Positions 1-7,509 of a DNA stretch of 59,119 bases are shown here, in pieces. Position numbers and translations under genes: made by a program. Source of the DNA: Gammaproteobacteria bacterium (lineage in GTDB: Bacteria; Pseudomonadota; Gammaproteobacteria; Steroidobacterales; Steroidobacteraceae); contig VBNH01000049.1 of NCBI GenBank assembly GCA_005878095.1, forward strand, positions 1-59,119. Direction: 5' to 3'. Numbering within the stretch: position 1 is the first letter of the stretch; each line of letters opens with the position of its first letter. Under the pieces are notes generated by a model. That model searched no databases. It was not told the origin of the DNA and was given only the letters and a program-made list of their open reading frames with translations.

Positions 1-1
1 C

Positions 2-229
2 GAGGAGCGCGGCAACGTCGGCAACCTGCTGGGCGACGTTCCATTCGGCACCTTCGCCCAGATGCTGGGCGGTTACGGCGAGGAGGTGCGCGACCCGGCG
101 CAAATCGCGCCGGCGCTCAAGCGGGCGCGTGAGTCGGTGCAGAAGTCGCGTCGCTCGGCGGTCATCAATATCTGGGTGGACCCGCGCGAGTACGCCCCCG
201 GGACCAAGAACCAGACCATGTACAAGTAA
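2..229 (+). CDS. C-terminal end of a thiamine-diphosphate enzyme (oxalyl-CoA decarboxylase / 2-hydroxyacyl-CoA lyase-like), partial
   Basis: The gene enters from the left edge; 75 codons remain before TAA at 227-229. The visible residues include GTFAQMLGGYGEEV, then a helix of basic and acidic residues, then VINIWVDPREYAPGTKN near the end. This is the pattern of the last part of the TPP-binding domain in acetolactate-synthase-like enzymes, where a glutamate helix is followed by a strand and a short tail. A formyl-CoA transferase gene starts 21 bases downstream, which points to oxalyl-CoA decarboxylase (oxalyl-CoA to formyl-CoA and CO2) or the related 2-hydroxyacyl-CoA lyase. The catalytic part is outside the window, so the assignment rests on the tail and the neighbour. 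Confidence 0.6.
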   Translation, partial: EERGNVGNLLGDVPFGTFAQMLGGYGEEVRDPAQIAPALKRARESVQKSRRSAVINIWVDPREYAPGTKNQTMYK

Positions 230-250
230 CGCGCGGCAGGGAATACGCGA

Positions 251-1498
251 ATGTCAAAGGCACTGGACGGCGTGCGTATTCTCGACTTCACGCACGTTCA
301 ATCGGGACCCACCTGCACCCAGCTGCTCGCCTGGCTGGGCGCAGACGTCATCAAGGTGGAGAGGGCCGGCGCCGGGGACATCACCCGCGAGCAGCTGCGC
401 GACATCCCCGACGTGGACAGTCTGTACTTCACCATGTTGAACCACAACAAGCGCTCCATCACCCTCGACGCCAAGAACCCCAAGGGCAAGCAGGTTCTGG
501 AGCGCCTGGTGAAGCGCTGTGACGTACTGGTGGAGAACTTCGCTCCGGGCGCGCTCGATCGCATGGGGTTCACCTGGGAGCGGATCCAGGAACTGAACCC
601 GCGCATGATTGTCGCATCCGTCAAGGGCTTCGGTCCGGGCCCGTACGAGGACTGCAAGGTCTATGAGAACGTCGCGCAGTGTGCCGGCGGCTCGGCTTCG
701 ACCACCGGCTTCGACGACGGCCCGCCGCTCGTCACCGGCGCGCAGATCGGCGACAGCGGCACCGGATTGCATCTCGCCTTAGGCGTCGTGGCCGCGTTGT
801 ATCAGCGCATGAGCACGGGGCGCGGACAGAAGGTGCTCGCCGCGATGCAGGACGGGGTGTTGAACCTCTGTCGCGTCAAGTTGCGCGACCAACAGCGTCT
901 GGCCCGCACCGGCGTCATGGAGGAATACCCCCAGTACCCGCACGGCCGGTTCGGCTCGGCGGTACCGCGCGCGGGCAACGCCTCCGGCGGCGGACAGCCG
1001 GGCTGGATTCTCAAATGCAAGGGCTGGGAGAAGGATCCCAACGCTTACCTGTACTTCATCGCCCAGGCGCCGGTGTGGAAGGAGATCTGCAAGGTGATCG
1101 GCAAGGAAGAGTGGATCACCGATCCGGACTACGCCACGCCCAATGCGCGCCTGCCGCGCCTGATGCAGGTGTTTGCCACGGTCGAGGCCTGGACGATGAC
1201 CAAAACCAAGTTCGAGGCCATGGCGGAACTCAACCAGCACGACATTCCGTGCGGCCCGATTCTGTCGATGGAGGAACTGGCCGCGGAGCCCTCACTGCGC
1301 GCCACCGGCACCATCGTCGAGGTCGATCATCCCAAGCGCGGCAAGTACCTGACGGTGGGCAATCCGATCAAGATGTCCGACAGCGTCACCGAGGTCAGGC
1401 GCTCCCCGCTCCTCGGTGAGCACACGCACGAGGTGCTCACCGAGCTCGGCCTGAGCGACTCCGAGATCAGGGCGCTGCGAGCCGAAAAGGTTATTTGA
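251..1498 (+). CDS. frc: Formyl-CoA transferase-like CaiB/BaiF family CoA-transferase
   Basis: A class III CoA transferase of 415 residues, the usual length for formyl-CoA:oxalate CoA-transferase, which moves CoA between formate and oxalate in the cytoplasm. The start of the family fold is clear ([16 protein letters not shown], then GADVIKVE). The catalytic aspartate sits in IGDSGTG at about residue 168, matching the position known for this family, and a glycine loop (GGGQPGW, about residue 254) resembles the active-site loop of Frc. The gene lies between a TPP lyase-type gene and an ADP-forming acyl-CoA ligase, which fits oxalate turnover. Other class III transferases could act on 2-hydroxyacids; the length and Frc-like loops favour Frc. 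Confidence 0.82.
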   Translation: MSKALDGVRILDFTHVQSGPTCTQLLAWLGADVIKVERAGAGDITREQLRDIPDVDSLYFTMLNHNKRSITLDAKNPKGKQVLERLVKRCDVLVENFAPGALDRMGFTWERIQELNPRMIVASVKGFGPGPYEDCKVYENVAQCAGGSASTTGFDDGPPLVTGAQIGDSGTGLHLALGVVAALYQRMSTGRGQKVLAAMQDGVLNLCRVKLRDQQRLARTGVMEEYPQYPHGRFGSAVPRAGNASGGGQPGWILKCKGWEKDPNAYLYFIAQAPVWKEICKVIGKEEWITDPDYATPNARLPRLMQVFATVEAWTMTKTKFEAMAELNQHDIPCGPILSMEELAAEPSLRATGTIVEVDHPKRGKYLTVGNPIKMSDSVTEVRRSPLLGEHTHEVLTELGLSDSEIRALRAEKVI

Positions 1499-1507
1499 GC
1501 CGGCACG

Positions 1508-1529
1508 GCGCCGCGGGTCGCCGCGGCGC
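1508..1529. repeat. Perfect intercistronic inverted repeat (9-bp arms, 4-base loop)
   Basis: GCGCCGCGG at 1508-1516 and CCGCGGCGC at 1521-1529 flank the loop GTCG, between the frc stop and the start of the acyl-CoA ligase. No T tract follows, so it is not a typical intrinsic terminator. It could stabilise or separate the two messages; that is inference. Confidence 0.55.
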
Positions 1530-1552
1530 TGCCGATGTAAGCGGGAGAGAGA

Positions 1553-3706
1553 ATGGCACACGACAAGAGCGCGGTCCGCAAGATCCTCGACCAGGCCAAG
1601 GCCGCAGGCCGCAGCGCACTGACTGCGCCGGAAGCGAAGGGCATGGTTGAGGCCTACAGCATCGCGGTGCCGAAAGAAGGCGTGGCGAGCACCGCGGCTG
1701 AAGCGGCAAAACTCGCCACCCGGATCGGCTACCCGGTGGTCATGAAGATCGTCTCACCGCAGATCCTGCACAAGACGGAAGCCGGCGGCGTGGTGGTCGG
1801 CGTCAAGAGCGCGGAAGCTGCGCAGCAGGCCTTCGCCACGATCGTCGACAACGCGCGTCGCTACGATGCCGGGGCCACCATCGACGGCGTGCAGATCCAA
1901 CAGATGCTGTCGGGCGGCCAGGAGGTGATCATCGGCGCAGTGACCGATCCGGCCTTCGGCAAGCTCGTGGCCTTTGGCCTCGGCGGCATCCTGGTGGAAG
2001 TCCTCAAGGACATCACGTTCCGTCTGGCGCCGGCGACGCGCGCTGACGCCCTGTCGATGCTCGACGGCATTGCGGCGGCGGAGATACTGCGCGGGATTCG
2101 CGGCGCACCGCCCGTGGACCGCGAGTCACTCGCCACCATGATCGGCAACGTCTCGCAGCTGGTGGCGGACTTCCCGGAAGTCTCGGAGCTCGACCTCAAT
2201 CCCGTGTTCGCGACCCCCCAGGGCGCCACCGCGGCCGACGTGCGCGTGGTGCTGGACTTCAAGCCGCCGGTGGCGCGTTACCGGCCGAGCCAGGAGGTGA
2301 TCGTCCGGCAGATGAACCGGATCATGAAGCCGGACGCGGTGGCGGTGATCGGCGCCTCGGCCGAGAACGGCAAGATCGGCAATTCGATCATGAAGAATCT
2401 CATCAACGGCGGCTATCAGGGCGCGATCTACCCGATCCACCCGAACGCCACCGAGATCCTCGGCAAGAAAGCCTACAAGAGTGTCAAAGACGTGCCCGGA
2501 GTCATCGATGTGGCGGTGTTCGCCATACCGGCCAAGTTCGTCGCGCAAGCGCTCATCGAAGTGGGCGAGAAGAAGATTCCGGGCGCGGTGCTGATCCCTT
2601 CAGGATTCGCCGAGACCGGCAACGTCGCCGGCCAGGAAGAGGTCGTGTCGGTGGCGCGCAAGTACGACATCCGCCTCATGGGCCCCAACATCTACGGCTT
2701 CTACTACACGCCGAAGAATCTCTGCGCCACCTTCTGCACGGCCTATGACTTCAAGGGCGTGACGGCGCTTTCCTCGCAGTCGGGCGGCATCGGCATGGCG
2801 ATCATCGGCTTCTCGCGCTCGGCGAAGATGGGGGTGTCGGCGATCGTGGGCCTCGGCAACAAGTCCGACATCGACGAGGACGATCTGCTGACGTTTTTCG
2901 AGCAGGACGACAACACGCAGATCATCGCCCAGCACCTGGAGGATCTGAAGGACGGTCGCGCGTTCGCCGAAGTCGCCAGGCGGGTCGCGAAAAAGAAGCC
3001 GGTGGTGGTTCTCAAGGCCGGCCGCACCAGCGCCGGCGCGCGCGCCGCCAGCTCGCACACCGCCGCGCTGGCCGGCAACGACAAGATCTACGACGACGTC
3101 TTCCGCCAGGCCGGCGTCATCCGTGCGGGTTCGCTCCGTGAGCTGCTCGATTTCGCGCGCGCCATACCGGTGTTGCCGACACCCAAGGGCAACAACGTGG
3201 TGATCATTACCGGCGCCGGGGGCTCCGGTGTGCTGCTCTCGGACGCCTGTGTGGACAACGGGCTCTCGCTGATGGCGATGCCTCCCGACCTGGATGCGGC
3301 TTTCCGCAAATTCATCCCCCCCTTCGGCGCGGCCGGTAATCCGGTGGACATCACCGGCGGTGAGCCGCCGACCACCTACCAGAACACCGTGCGCTTGGGG
3401 TTGGAGGATTCGCGTATCCACGCGCTCGTCCTCGGCTACTGGCACACCATCATCACCCCACCCATGGTGTTTGCGCGGCTCATGGCGCAGGTGGTGGAGG
3501 AAATGCGCGCCAAGGGCTTCGTGAAGCCCGTGGTCGCCTCGCTCGCGGGCGATGTCGAGGTGGAGGAAGCGGCGGAGTTTCTGTATCAGCACGGCATCCC
3601 CGCCTACGCCTACTCGACGGAGATTCCGGTCGCCGTGCTGGGAGCGAAGTATCGCTGGGCGCGCGGCGCCGGGCTCATCCCGCCGCTAGAGTCGCGCCGC
3701 ACTTAA
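1553..3706 (+). CDS. ADP-forming acyl-CoA ligase (ATP-grasp plus CoA-binding domains fused)
   Basis: A 717-residue fusion of the two halves of NDP-forming acetyl-CoA synthetase. Residues about 10-235 are an ATP-grasp domain (YPVVMKIVSPQILHKTEAGG, then GGQEVIIG and FGLGGILVEVLKD). Residues about 255-700 carry the CoA-binding Rossmann domain (AVAVIGASAENGKIG) and the succinyl-CoA-synthetase-like domains, with the phosphohistidine region at SSHTAALAG and a GAGGSGVL loop. It converts an acid, CoA and ATP to acyl-CoA, ADP and phosphate, or the reverse. ATG is preceded by GGGAGAGAGA. In context it may load oxalate or another small acid or harvest ATP from a CoA product; the substrate cannot be read from the sequence. 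Confidence 0.85.
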   Translation: MAHDKSAVRKILDQAKAAGRSALTAPEAKGMVEAYSIAVPKEGVASTAAEAAKLATRIGYPVVMKIVSPQILHKTEAGGVVVGVKSAEAAQQAFATIVDNARRYDAGATIDGVQIQQMLSGGQEVIIGAVTDPAFGKLVAFGLGGILVEVLKDITFRLAPATRADALSMLDGIAAAEILRGIRGAPPVDRESLATMIGNVSQLVADFPEVSELDLNPVFATPQGATAADVRVVLDFKPPVARYRPSQEVIVRQMNRIMKPDAVAVIGASAENGKIGNSIMKNLINGGYQGAIYPIHPNATEILGKKAYKSVKDVPGVIDVAVFAIPAKFVAQALIEVGEKKIPGAVLIPSGFAETGNVAGQEEVVSVARKYDIRLMGPNIYGFYYTPKNLCATFCTAYDFKGVTALSSQSGGIGMAIIGFSRSAKMGVSAIVGLGNKSDIDEDDLLTFFEQDDNTQIIAQHLEDLKDGRAFAEVARRVAKKKPVVVLKAGRTSAGARAASSHTAALAGNDKIYDDVFRQAGVIRAGSLRELLDFARAIPVLPTPKGNNVVIITGAGGSGVLLSDACVDNGLSLMAMPPDLDAAFRKFIPPFGAAGNPVDITGGEPPTTYQNTVRLGLEDSRIHALVLGYWHTIITPPMVFARLMAQVVEEMRAKGFVKPVVASLAGDVEVEEAAEFLYQHGIPAYAYSTEIPVAVLGAKYRWARGAGLIPPLESRRT

Positions 3707-3739
3707 GGGTAAGGGGAGACTTAAGGGGTAAGGGAAGAC
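3702..3739 (+). repeat. Imperfect 19-bp tandem duplication over the acyl-CoA ligase stop
   Basis: CTTAAGGGTAAGGGGAGAC (3702-3720) is followed directly by TTAAGGGGTAAGGGAAGAC (3721-3739). The first copy carries the TAA stop of the upstream gene. The pattern is that of a short local duplication with drift. No function is apparent. Confidence 0.5.
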
Positions 3740-3848
3740 CGCGACAGCCGCGTGCCGGAGAACAGCAGGGGAGCTCGCGCCGCGATCACCGGCGCGAGTC
3801 GCATGGTTGAGTCATACCAACAACACCACGCTCGAGGAGGATCTCGCA

Positions 3849-3887
3849 ATGCCCACCACCAAGGCGCCCACAGTCCTATCCCGCTGA
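3849..3887 (+). other. 12-codon open frame behind a strong ribosome binding site, upstream of the porin
   Basis: The 301 bases between the acyl-CoA ligase and the porin hold one notable item. GAGGAGG (3834-3840) lies eight bases before an ATG that encodes MPTTKAPTVLSR and then TGA. A site this good in front of so short a frame suggests either a leader peptide for the porin message or the first codons of a gene lost by deletion. The rest of the gap is not coding and shows only a weak promoter-like TTGACC at 3956-3961. Translation is unproven. Confidence 0.25.
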
Positions 3888-4007
3888 TTGTGAAGCGAGT
3901 CTATCCGGCTTTGCGAGGATCGAGTCCTCTGTGCTCGATCTCAGCGACTGACTCTTTGACCAGCAGAATGAAGAAACGACGATAGTAAATCTAGAAGGAG
4001 AACAGGT

Positions 4008-5567
4008 ATGACGTTCCAGAAGACATCGGTAGCGATTGCAGTCTCTCTTGCGCTCGGCTGTGTGGGTAATGCGCACGCAGATCAGGCGTCGGACATGCAG
4101 GCAAAGTTGGACGCGTTGCAAAAGGAAATTCAGGAATTGCAGGCGCAAATCGGCGCGCTCCGGAAAAAGCAGGAGCAAGCTGCGCCTGCGGCTGCCGCGG
4201 CTGCCGCCAAGGCTCCCGCCAATGAGGTGAAAGCCGGCAAGGAACTGGTCTTCAAAGTCGGCGGCGGCGAGGTCCAGCTTTACGGCCACGCTGATGTGTC
4301 TTTGGATGATCAGACCAATGGCATGACCGGCTTCATCCACAATGGTTTGCCAGTCACGGGTCACAATGGCTGGGTTCCTGATGTCTCCAGCAACCTGTCG
4401 TTCTTCGGGGTTCGTGGTAACCGTGCCGTCAGCGACGATTTGAAAGGGGTTTTCCAGTTTGAAACGGAAATTTCCTATGCCGCCACGCCGGGTGCATCGG
4501 ATCAGGCCACAGACACAACGGCACAGAAGTTCGAACTCGGATCGCGCAATAGCTTTGTCGGACTTCAGAGTGAGGAATATGGTGCCATCAAGCTTGGCAA
4601 AACCGATACGCCATACAAAACCGCTACCGCCCGCCTGGACCCCTTTGCCAGTACACCGGGTGATTACAATGCCATCATGGGAAATAGCGGCGGTGATAAT
4701 CGAACCGAATTCGACTTTCGCGCGCCTCATTCTGTCTGGTACGAGTCGCCAAATATGCAGGGCGTGCATGCCAATTTCCTGGTTTCACCCGGCCAGAATC
4801 GCAGTACAGATACCGGACTGTATGCCCAGGGCGAACCGGATTGCAGCGGCGGTAATTCGACTGGAGGCTTGAACGGCAATGCCGGTCAACCCACTTCCTG
4901 TGAAGATGGGTCTTTCTATACTCTTTACAGTGTTGATGTCACCTATGACTCGGGCCCGCTTTATGCCACCGTTGCGTACGAGCTCCATAAAGATGTAAAT
5001 CGCATAGGCGACGAGATAGTTCCAGGCACCATCGGAATCCGTGATGAAAGCGCCTATAAGCTGGGCGTGCAATATACGTTTCCGACCAAAACGACTCTCG
5101 ACTTCATCGTCGAAAGATTGCAGCGGAATGCCATCACCGACAGCCTGGATGAACGCACCCGCACCAGTACCTGGCTGGCGCTTACTCAAGCTCTGACGCC
5201 CTTCGATGACCTGAACCTTGGCTGGGCACACGCTGGCAGGACACCGGGGCAGCCGGTGGAAGGAGTAAACGACAAATTCGGTAATCCTGCGCCGGCCGGT
5301 TCCTCGAACAACGAGGCCAACCTGTATACCATCGGCATCAAACACCGCTTCGTAGACAAGCGGACCACCGCATATCTGACGTATTCAAGCTTGGTCAACG
5401 GCTACTGGGCGCATTTCTCCCTGGGTGCGGGTGGCCACGGTCTGCCCACTAGAAACTATGTCGGTGACAAATTTGTCGGAGGCTGCCAGACAGGAGGTAA
5501 TTGCGGTCCACCGTTTGCTGGAAATAACGCCGAAGCAGTCTCTTTTGGTCTGACTTACGATTTTTGA
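4008..5567 (+). CDS. Outer-membrane porin with periplasmic coiled coil
   Basis: A 519-residue Gram-negative porin. Residues 1-24 are a signal peptide ending in GNAHA. Residues about 26-58 form a heptad-like coiled coil (MQAKLDALQKEIQELQAQIG), then an Ala-rich linker. The rest is alternating-hydrophobicity beta strands of a 16-stranded trimeric porin, ending in YDF with the C-terminal phenylalanine used for outer-membrane assembly. The start has an AGAAGGAG site at 3993-4000. Loop sequences rich in Asp, Asn, Gly and paired cysteines (CSGGNSTGG, TSCED, CQTGGNC) are likely extracellular. Following the CoA-transfer genes, it could be the uptake pore for a dicarboxylate; substrate is inference. 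Its codon use is less GC-biased than its neighbours. Confidence 0.88.
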   Translation: MTFQKTSVAIAVSLALGCVGNAHADQASDMQAKLDALQKEIQELQAQIGALRKKQEQAAPAAAAAAAKAPANEVKAGKELVFKVGGGEVQLYGHADVSLDDQTNGMTGFIHNGLPVTGHNGWVPDVSSNLSFFGVRGNRAVSDDLKGVFQFETEISYAATPGASDQATDTTAQKFELGSRNSFVGLQSEEYGAIKLGKTDTPYKTATARLDPFASTPGDYNAIMGNSGGDNRTEFDFRAPHSVWYESPNMQGVHANFLVSPGQNRSTDTGLYAQGEPDCSGGNSTGGLNGNAGQPTSCEDGSFYTLYSVDVTYDSGPLYATVAYELHKDVNRIGDEIVPGTIGIRDESAYKLGVQYTFPTKTTLDFIVERLQRNAITDSLDERTRTSTWLALTQALTPFDDLNLGWAHAGRTPGQPVEGVNDKFGNPAPAGSSNNEANLYTIGIKHRFVDKRTTAYLTYSSLVNGYWAHFSLGAGGHGLPTRNYVGDKFVGGCQTGGNCGPPFAGNNAEAVSFGLTYDF

Positions 5568-5586
5568 CCCGGTTGAGACACATGCG

Positions 5587-5612
5587 AAAAGGCGCCCGCG
5601 GGCGCCTTTTTG
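5587..5612 (+). terminator. Intrinsic terminator of the porin gene
   Basis: GGCGCC-CGCG-GGCGCC (5591-5606) is a perfect 6-bp GC stem followed by five T at 5607-5611, starting 23 bases after the porin stop codon. An A-rich stretch (GAAAA) precedes the stem. Confidence 0.85.
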
Positions 5613-5696
5613 TCCCTCGCCGTGACGACGAGGCCGTGACGACGAGTATTTGATGGCGTGATCGCGTGCCAATGGCGCATTGCGAATGTTGCACGT

Positions 5697-6170
5697 TCAC
5701 CAGAGCTTCTCGCCGCTGGCGATACGCTCCTGCATCTCCACCTGGAATGCCGGCGGGCCGAAGGCGAACCAGTCCTCATCCATGCGATAGAGCAACAGGC
5801 GCTTGTGTTGCGACGCGAAATTCCTGAACCATTCTATAGTCCTGTCATCTGGTCCATCGCCGACTGGTACGGCAACATCAACATCCTGACCGTTCCACTT
5901 GCACTGTGCAGGGAGGAAGATGACTTTGGCCTTATCGGGGCGGAGCCACTCTGGTAATGGACTTGTTGGCATGAGCCAACCACAGAAGAACCGCTGGCAC
6001 GGGTCGAGTGGCCGCCGTTCATAGATCAAACAGTTGTGGCCGGAACTGTGGGGGCACGGGTGGCCGGGGTAAACCTCGACGCCGTAGACATTGATCTTAA
6101 GCCACCCATCGCAGCAGGCCGTGCACTCACCGCACCGGCGGCTCGATGCTGCCGCTCCTGTTAACCGCAC
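5697..6170 (-). CDS. YkgJ-type cysteine-cluster protein
   Basis: A 157-residue soluble protein whose N-terminal half has the CxxCC-type cluster of the YkgJ/UPF0153 family: CGECTACC near residues 13-20, then HPCPH, NCLIY, DPCQRFFCGW. Such clusters are thought to hold zinc or iron. The C-terminal part (from about residue 90) is rich in acidic and aromatic residues without a recognised motif. It starts with GTG and overlaps the end of the upstream MerR gene by 10 bases, so the two are translated from one message. That pairing suggests a role in the response sensed by the regulator; the biochemical function is unknown. Confidence 0.7.
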   Translation of the reverse strand: MRLTGAAASSRRCGECTACCDGWLKINVYGVEVYPGHPCPHSSGHNCLIYERRPLDPCQRFFCGWLMPTSPLPEWLRPDKAKVIFLPAQCKWNGQDVDVAVPVGDGPDDRTIEWFRNFASQHKRLLLYRMDEDWFAFGPPAFQVEMQERIASGEKLW

Positions 6171-6580
6171 CGCAACACCTCAGTTGGCTTGCGCTTCGCC
6201 GCGCGCAGGAACTTCTCGCAGTCCTCCAGGCGCGGGCAACGGCACTGAAAGCTCGTCTCCAGGAGTGACTTCATCCGCCGTGCCCGGTCCATCAGGGCGT
6301 CGACCTCCTCGAGTTTGCGCGCGGCCAGCGCGCGCCAGCGCGCCGCCGGCGGCGTCTGCTCGGAAAAGCCGGTCAGGAAGAGCCGGGTCTCGCCGATGGT
6401 GAAGCCCGCCTCGAGCGCGAGTCGGATGAGAGAGATCCGCCCGAAGACCGCCTCGGTGTAGCGGCGCTGCCTGGATCTGCGCGGTGGCGCCGGCAGCAGG
6501 CCGGCTCTTTCGTAGTACCGCAGTGCCGAGGCCGTCAGGCCCGCCTGGCGCGCCACTTCCCCGATCGAGAGCTCTTTCAT
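6161..6580 (-). CDS. MerR-family transcriptional regulator
   Basis: A 139-residue regulator. Residues 3-70 are the winged helix of MerR proteins (LSIGEVARQAGLTASALRYY, then ERAGLLP and RYTEAVFGRI). A dimerisation helix follows at about 85-115. The end carries CRCPRLEDCEKF, a cysteine cluster resembling the effector loop of metal or redox sensors of the family. It probably binds the dyad at 6600-6619 and controls both its own operon and the facing methyltransferase gene. The inducer cannot be named: the C-C-C spacing is not clearly that of SoxR, CueR or MerR. Confidence 0.85.
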   Translation of the reverse strand: MKELSIGEVARQAGLTASALRYYERAGLLPAPPRRSRQRRYTEAVFGRISLIRLALEAGFTIGETRLFLTGFSEQTPPAARWRALAARKLEEVDALMDRARRMKSLLETSFQCRCPRLEDCEKFLRAAKRKPTEVLRCG

Positions 6581-6596
6581 TTCATGTTCCGCCCGC

Positions 6597-6627
6597 TTGA
6601 CTTCAAGTGCACTTTAACTCGTAGAGT
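6597..6627 (+). promoter_or_regulatory. MerR-type promoter and operator with 19-bp spacer
   Basis: TTGACT (6597-6602) and TAGAGT (6622-6627) are separated by 19 bp, the over-long spacing typical of MerR-activated promoters. Inside lies the dyad ACTTCAAGTG|CACTTTAACT (6600-6619), with 8 of 10 positions paired. It points toward the methyltransferase at 6669 and lies just upstream of the divergent merR-type gene (start 6580). That fits activation by DNA untwisting, with autoregulation of the regulator. Confidence 0.7.
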
Positions 6628-6668
6628 GTCCCAACAGAAGGGGCGCGCCGCCCTTAAGGAGACGCAAC

Positions 6669-7508
6669 ATGGCTGAGATCAGGAGCGCCAGTCTGCTGCT
6701 GGCGGTGTTGTCCTGGCTGGGATCGATCCCGGGGCAAGCCGCCGCTGTGGTTCCGGACTATATTGCGAGCGCAATCGCAGATCCCGCCCGGCCGCCGCAG
6801 CACGTTGCGCGCGATGCGGATCGCCAGCCGGGCGCGCTGCTGGCATTTGCAGGCGTAAAGCCCGGCGATCGGGTCGCGGATTTCATGTCAGGGGGAGCCT
6901 ACTTCACGCGGCTCTTCAGCCGCATCGTCGGCAAGACCGGACACGTGTACGCCTTCCTGCCGGACGAGCAGCTGAAGAACTGCGCGCCGGAGGAGACCAC
7001 CGGGACCCGTGCCATCGAGCACGACGGCAGCTATGCCAACGTGAGCGTGCTGACCGGTCCGGTCGCCCGGTTCCGTCCGCCCGAGCCGCTCGATCTGGTC
7101 TGGACGTCGCTCAATTTCCACGACCTGTACGATTCCTTCATGGGGCCCGCCGACGTCGGCCAGGTCACCCAGGCGCTGTTCGACGCGCTCAAGCCCGGGG
7201 GCGAGTTGCTGGTGATCGACCACGTCGCGCAAGCCGGTTCCGAGGTCCGTGACACCGCAACGCTGCATCGCATCGACCCCGAGGTCATCATCCGGCGCGC
7301 GCAATTGGCGGGCTTCCGGCTCGAAGCCTACAGCGATGCGCTGCGCAATCCCCACGACACGCACCAGCTGCGCGTGTTCGACGCGGCGATTCGCGGCAAA
7401 ACCGATCAGGTGATCCTGAAATTCAGAAAGCCGCTCGCAGCCATGCCCACCGCGGCCTGCGATGCCTCGGGCGAGCGGCGCGTCGGCACGCGACCCGCCT
7501 GGCTGTAG
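6669..7508 (+). CDS. Exported class I SAM-dependent methyltransferase-like protein
   Basis: A 279-residue protein with a likely signal peptide (hydrophobic LLLAVLSWLGSIPG and cleavage near GQAAA). The body has the Rossmann fold of class I methyltransferases: a modified motif I (VADFMSGGAYFTRLFS, about residues 75-90), motif IV-like LDLVWTSLNFHDLY and the post-motif LKPGGELLVIDH. RBS AAGGAG precedes the ATG. Secreted members of this fold are known from many proteobacterial genomes without a defined substrate, and SAM supply in the periplasm would be a problem. It is the apparent target of the MerR-type promoter upstream. Its 3' end lies one base from the convergent permease gene. Confidence 0.72.
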   Translation: MAEIRSASLLLAVLSWLGSIPGQAAAVVPDYIASAIADPARPPQHVARDADRQPGALLAFAGVKPGDRVADFMSGGAYFTRLFSRIVGKTGHVYAFLPDEQLKNCAPEETTGTRAIEHDGSYANVSVLTGPVARFRPPEPLDLVWTSLNFHDLYDSFMGPADVGQVTQALFDALKPGGELLVIDHVAQAGSEVRDTATLHRIDPEVIIRRAQLAGFRLEAYSDALRNPHDTHQLRVFDAAIRGKTDQVILKFRKPLAAMPTAACDASGERRVGTRPAWL

Positions 7509-7509
7509 T

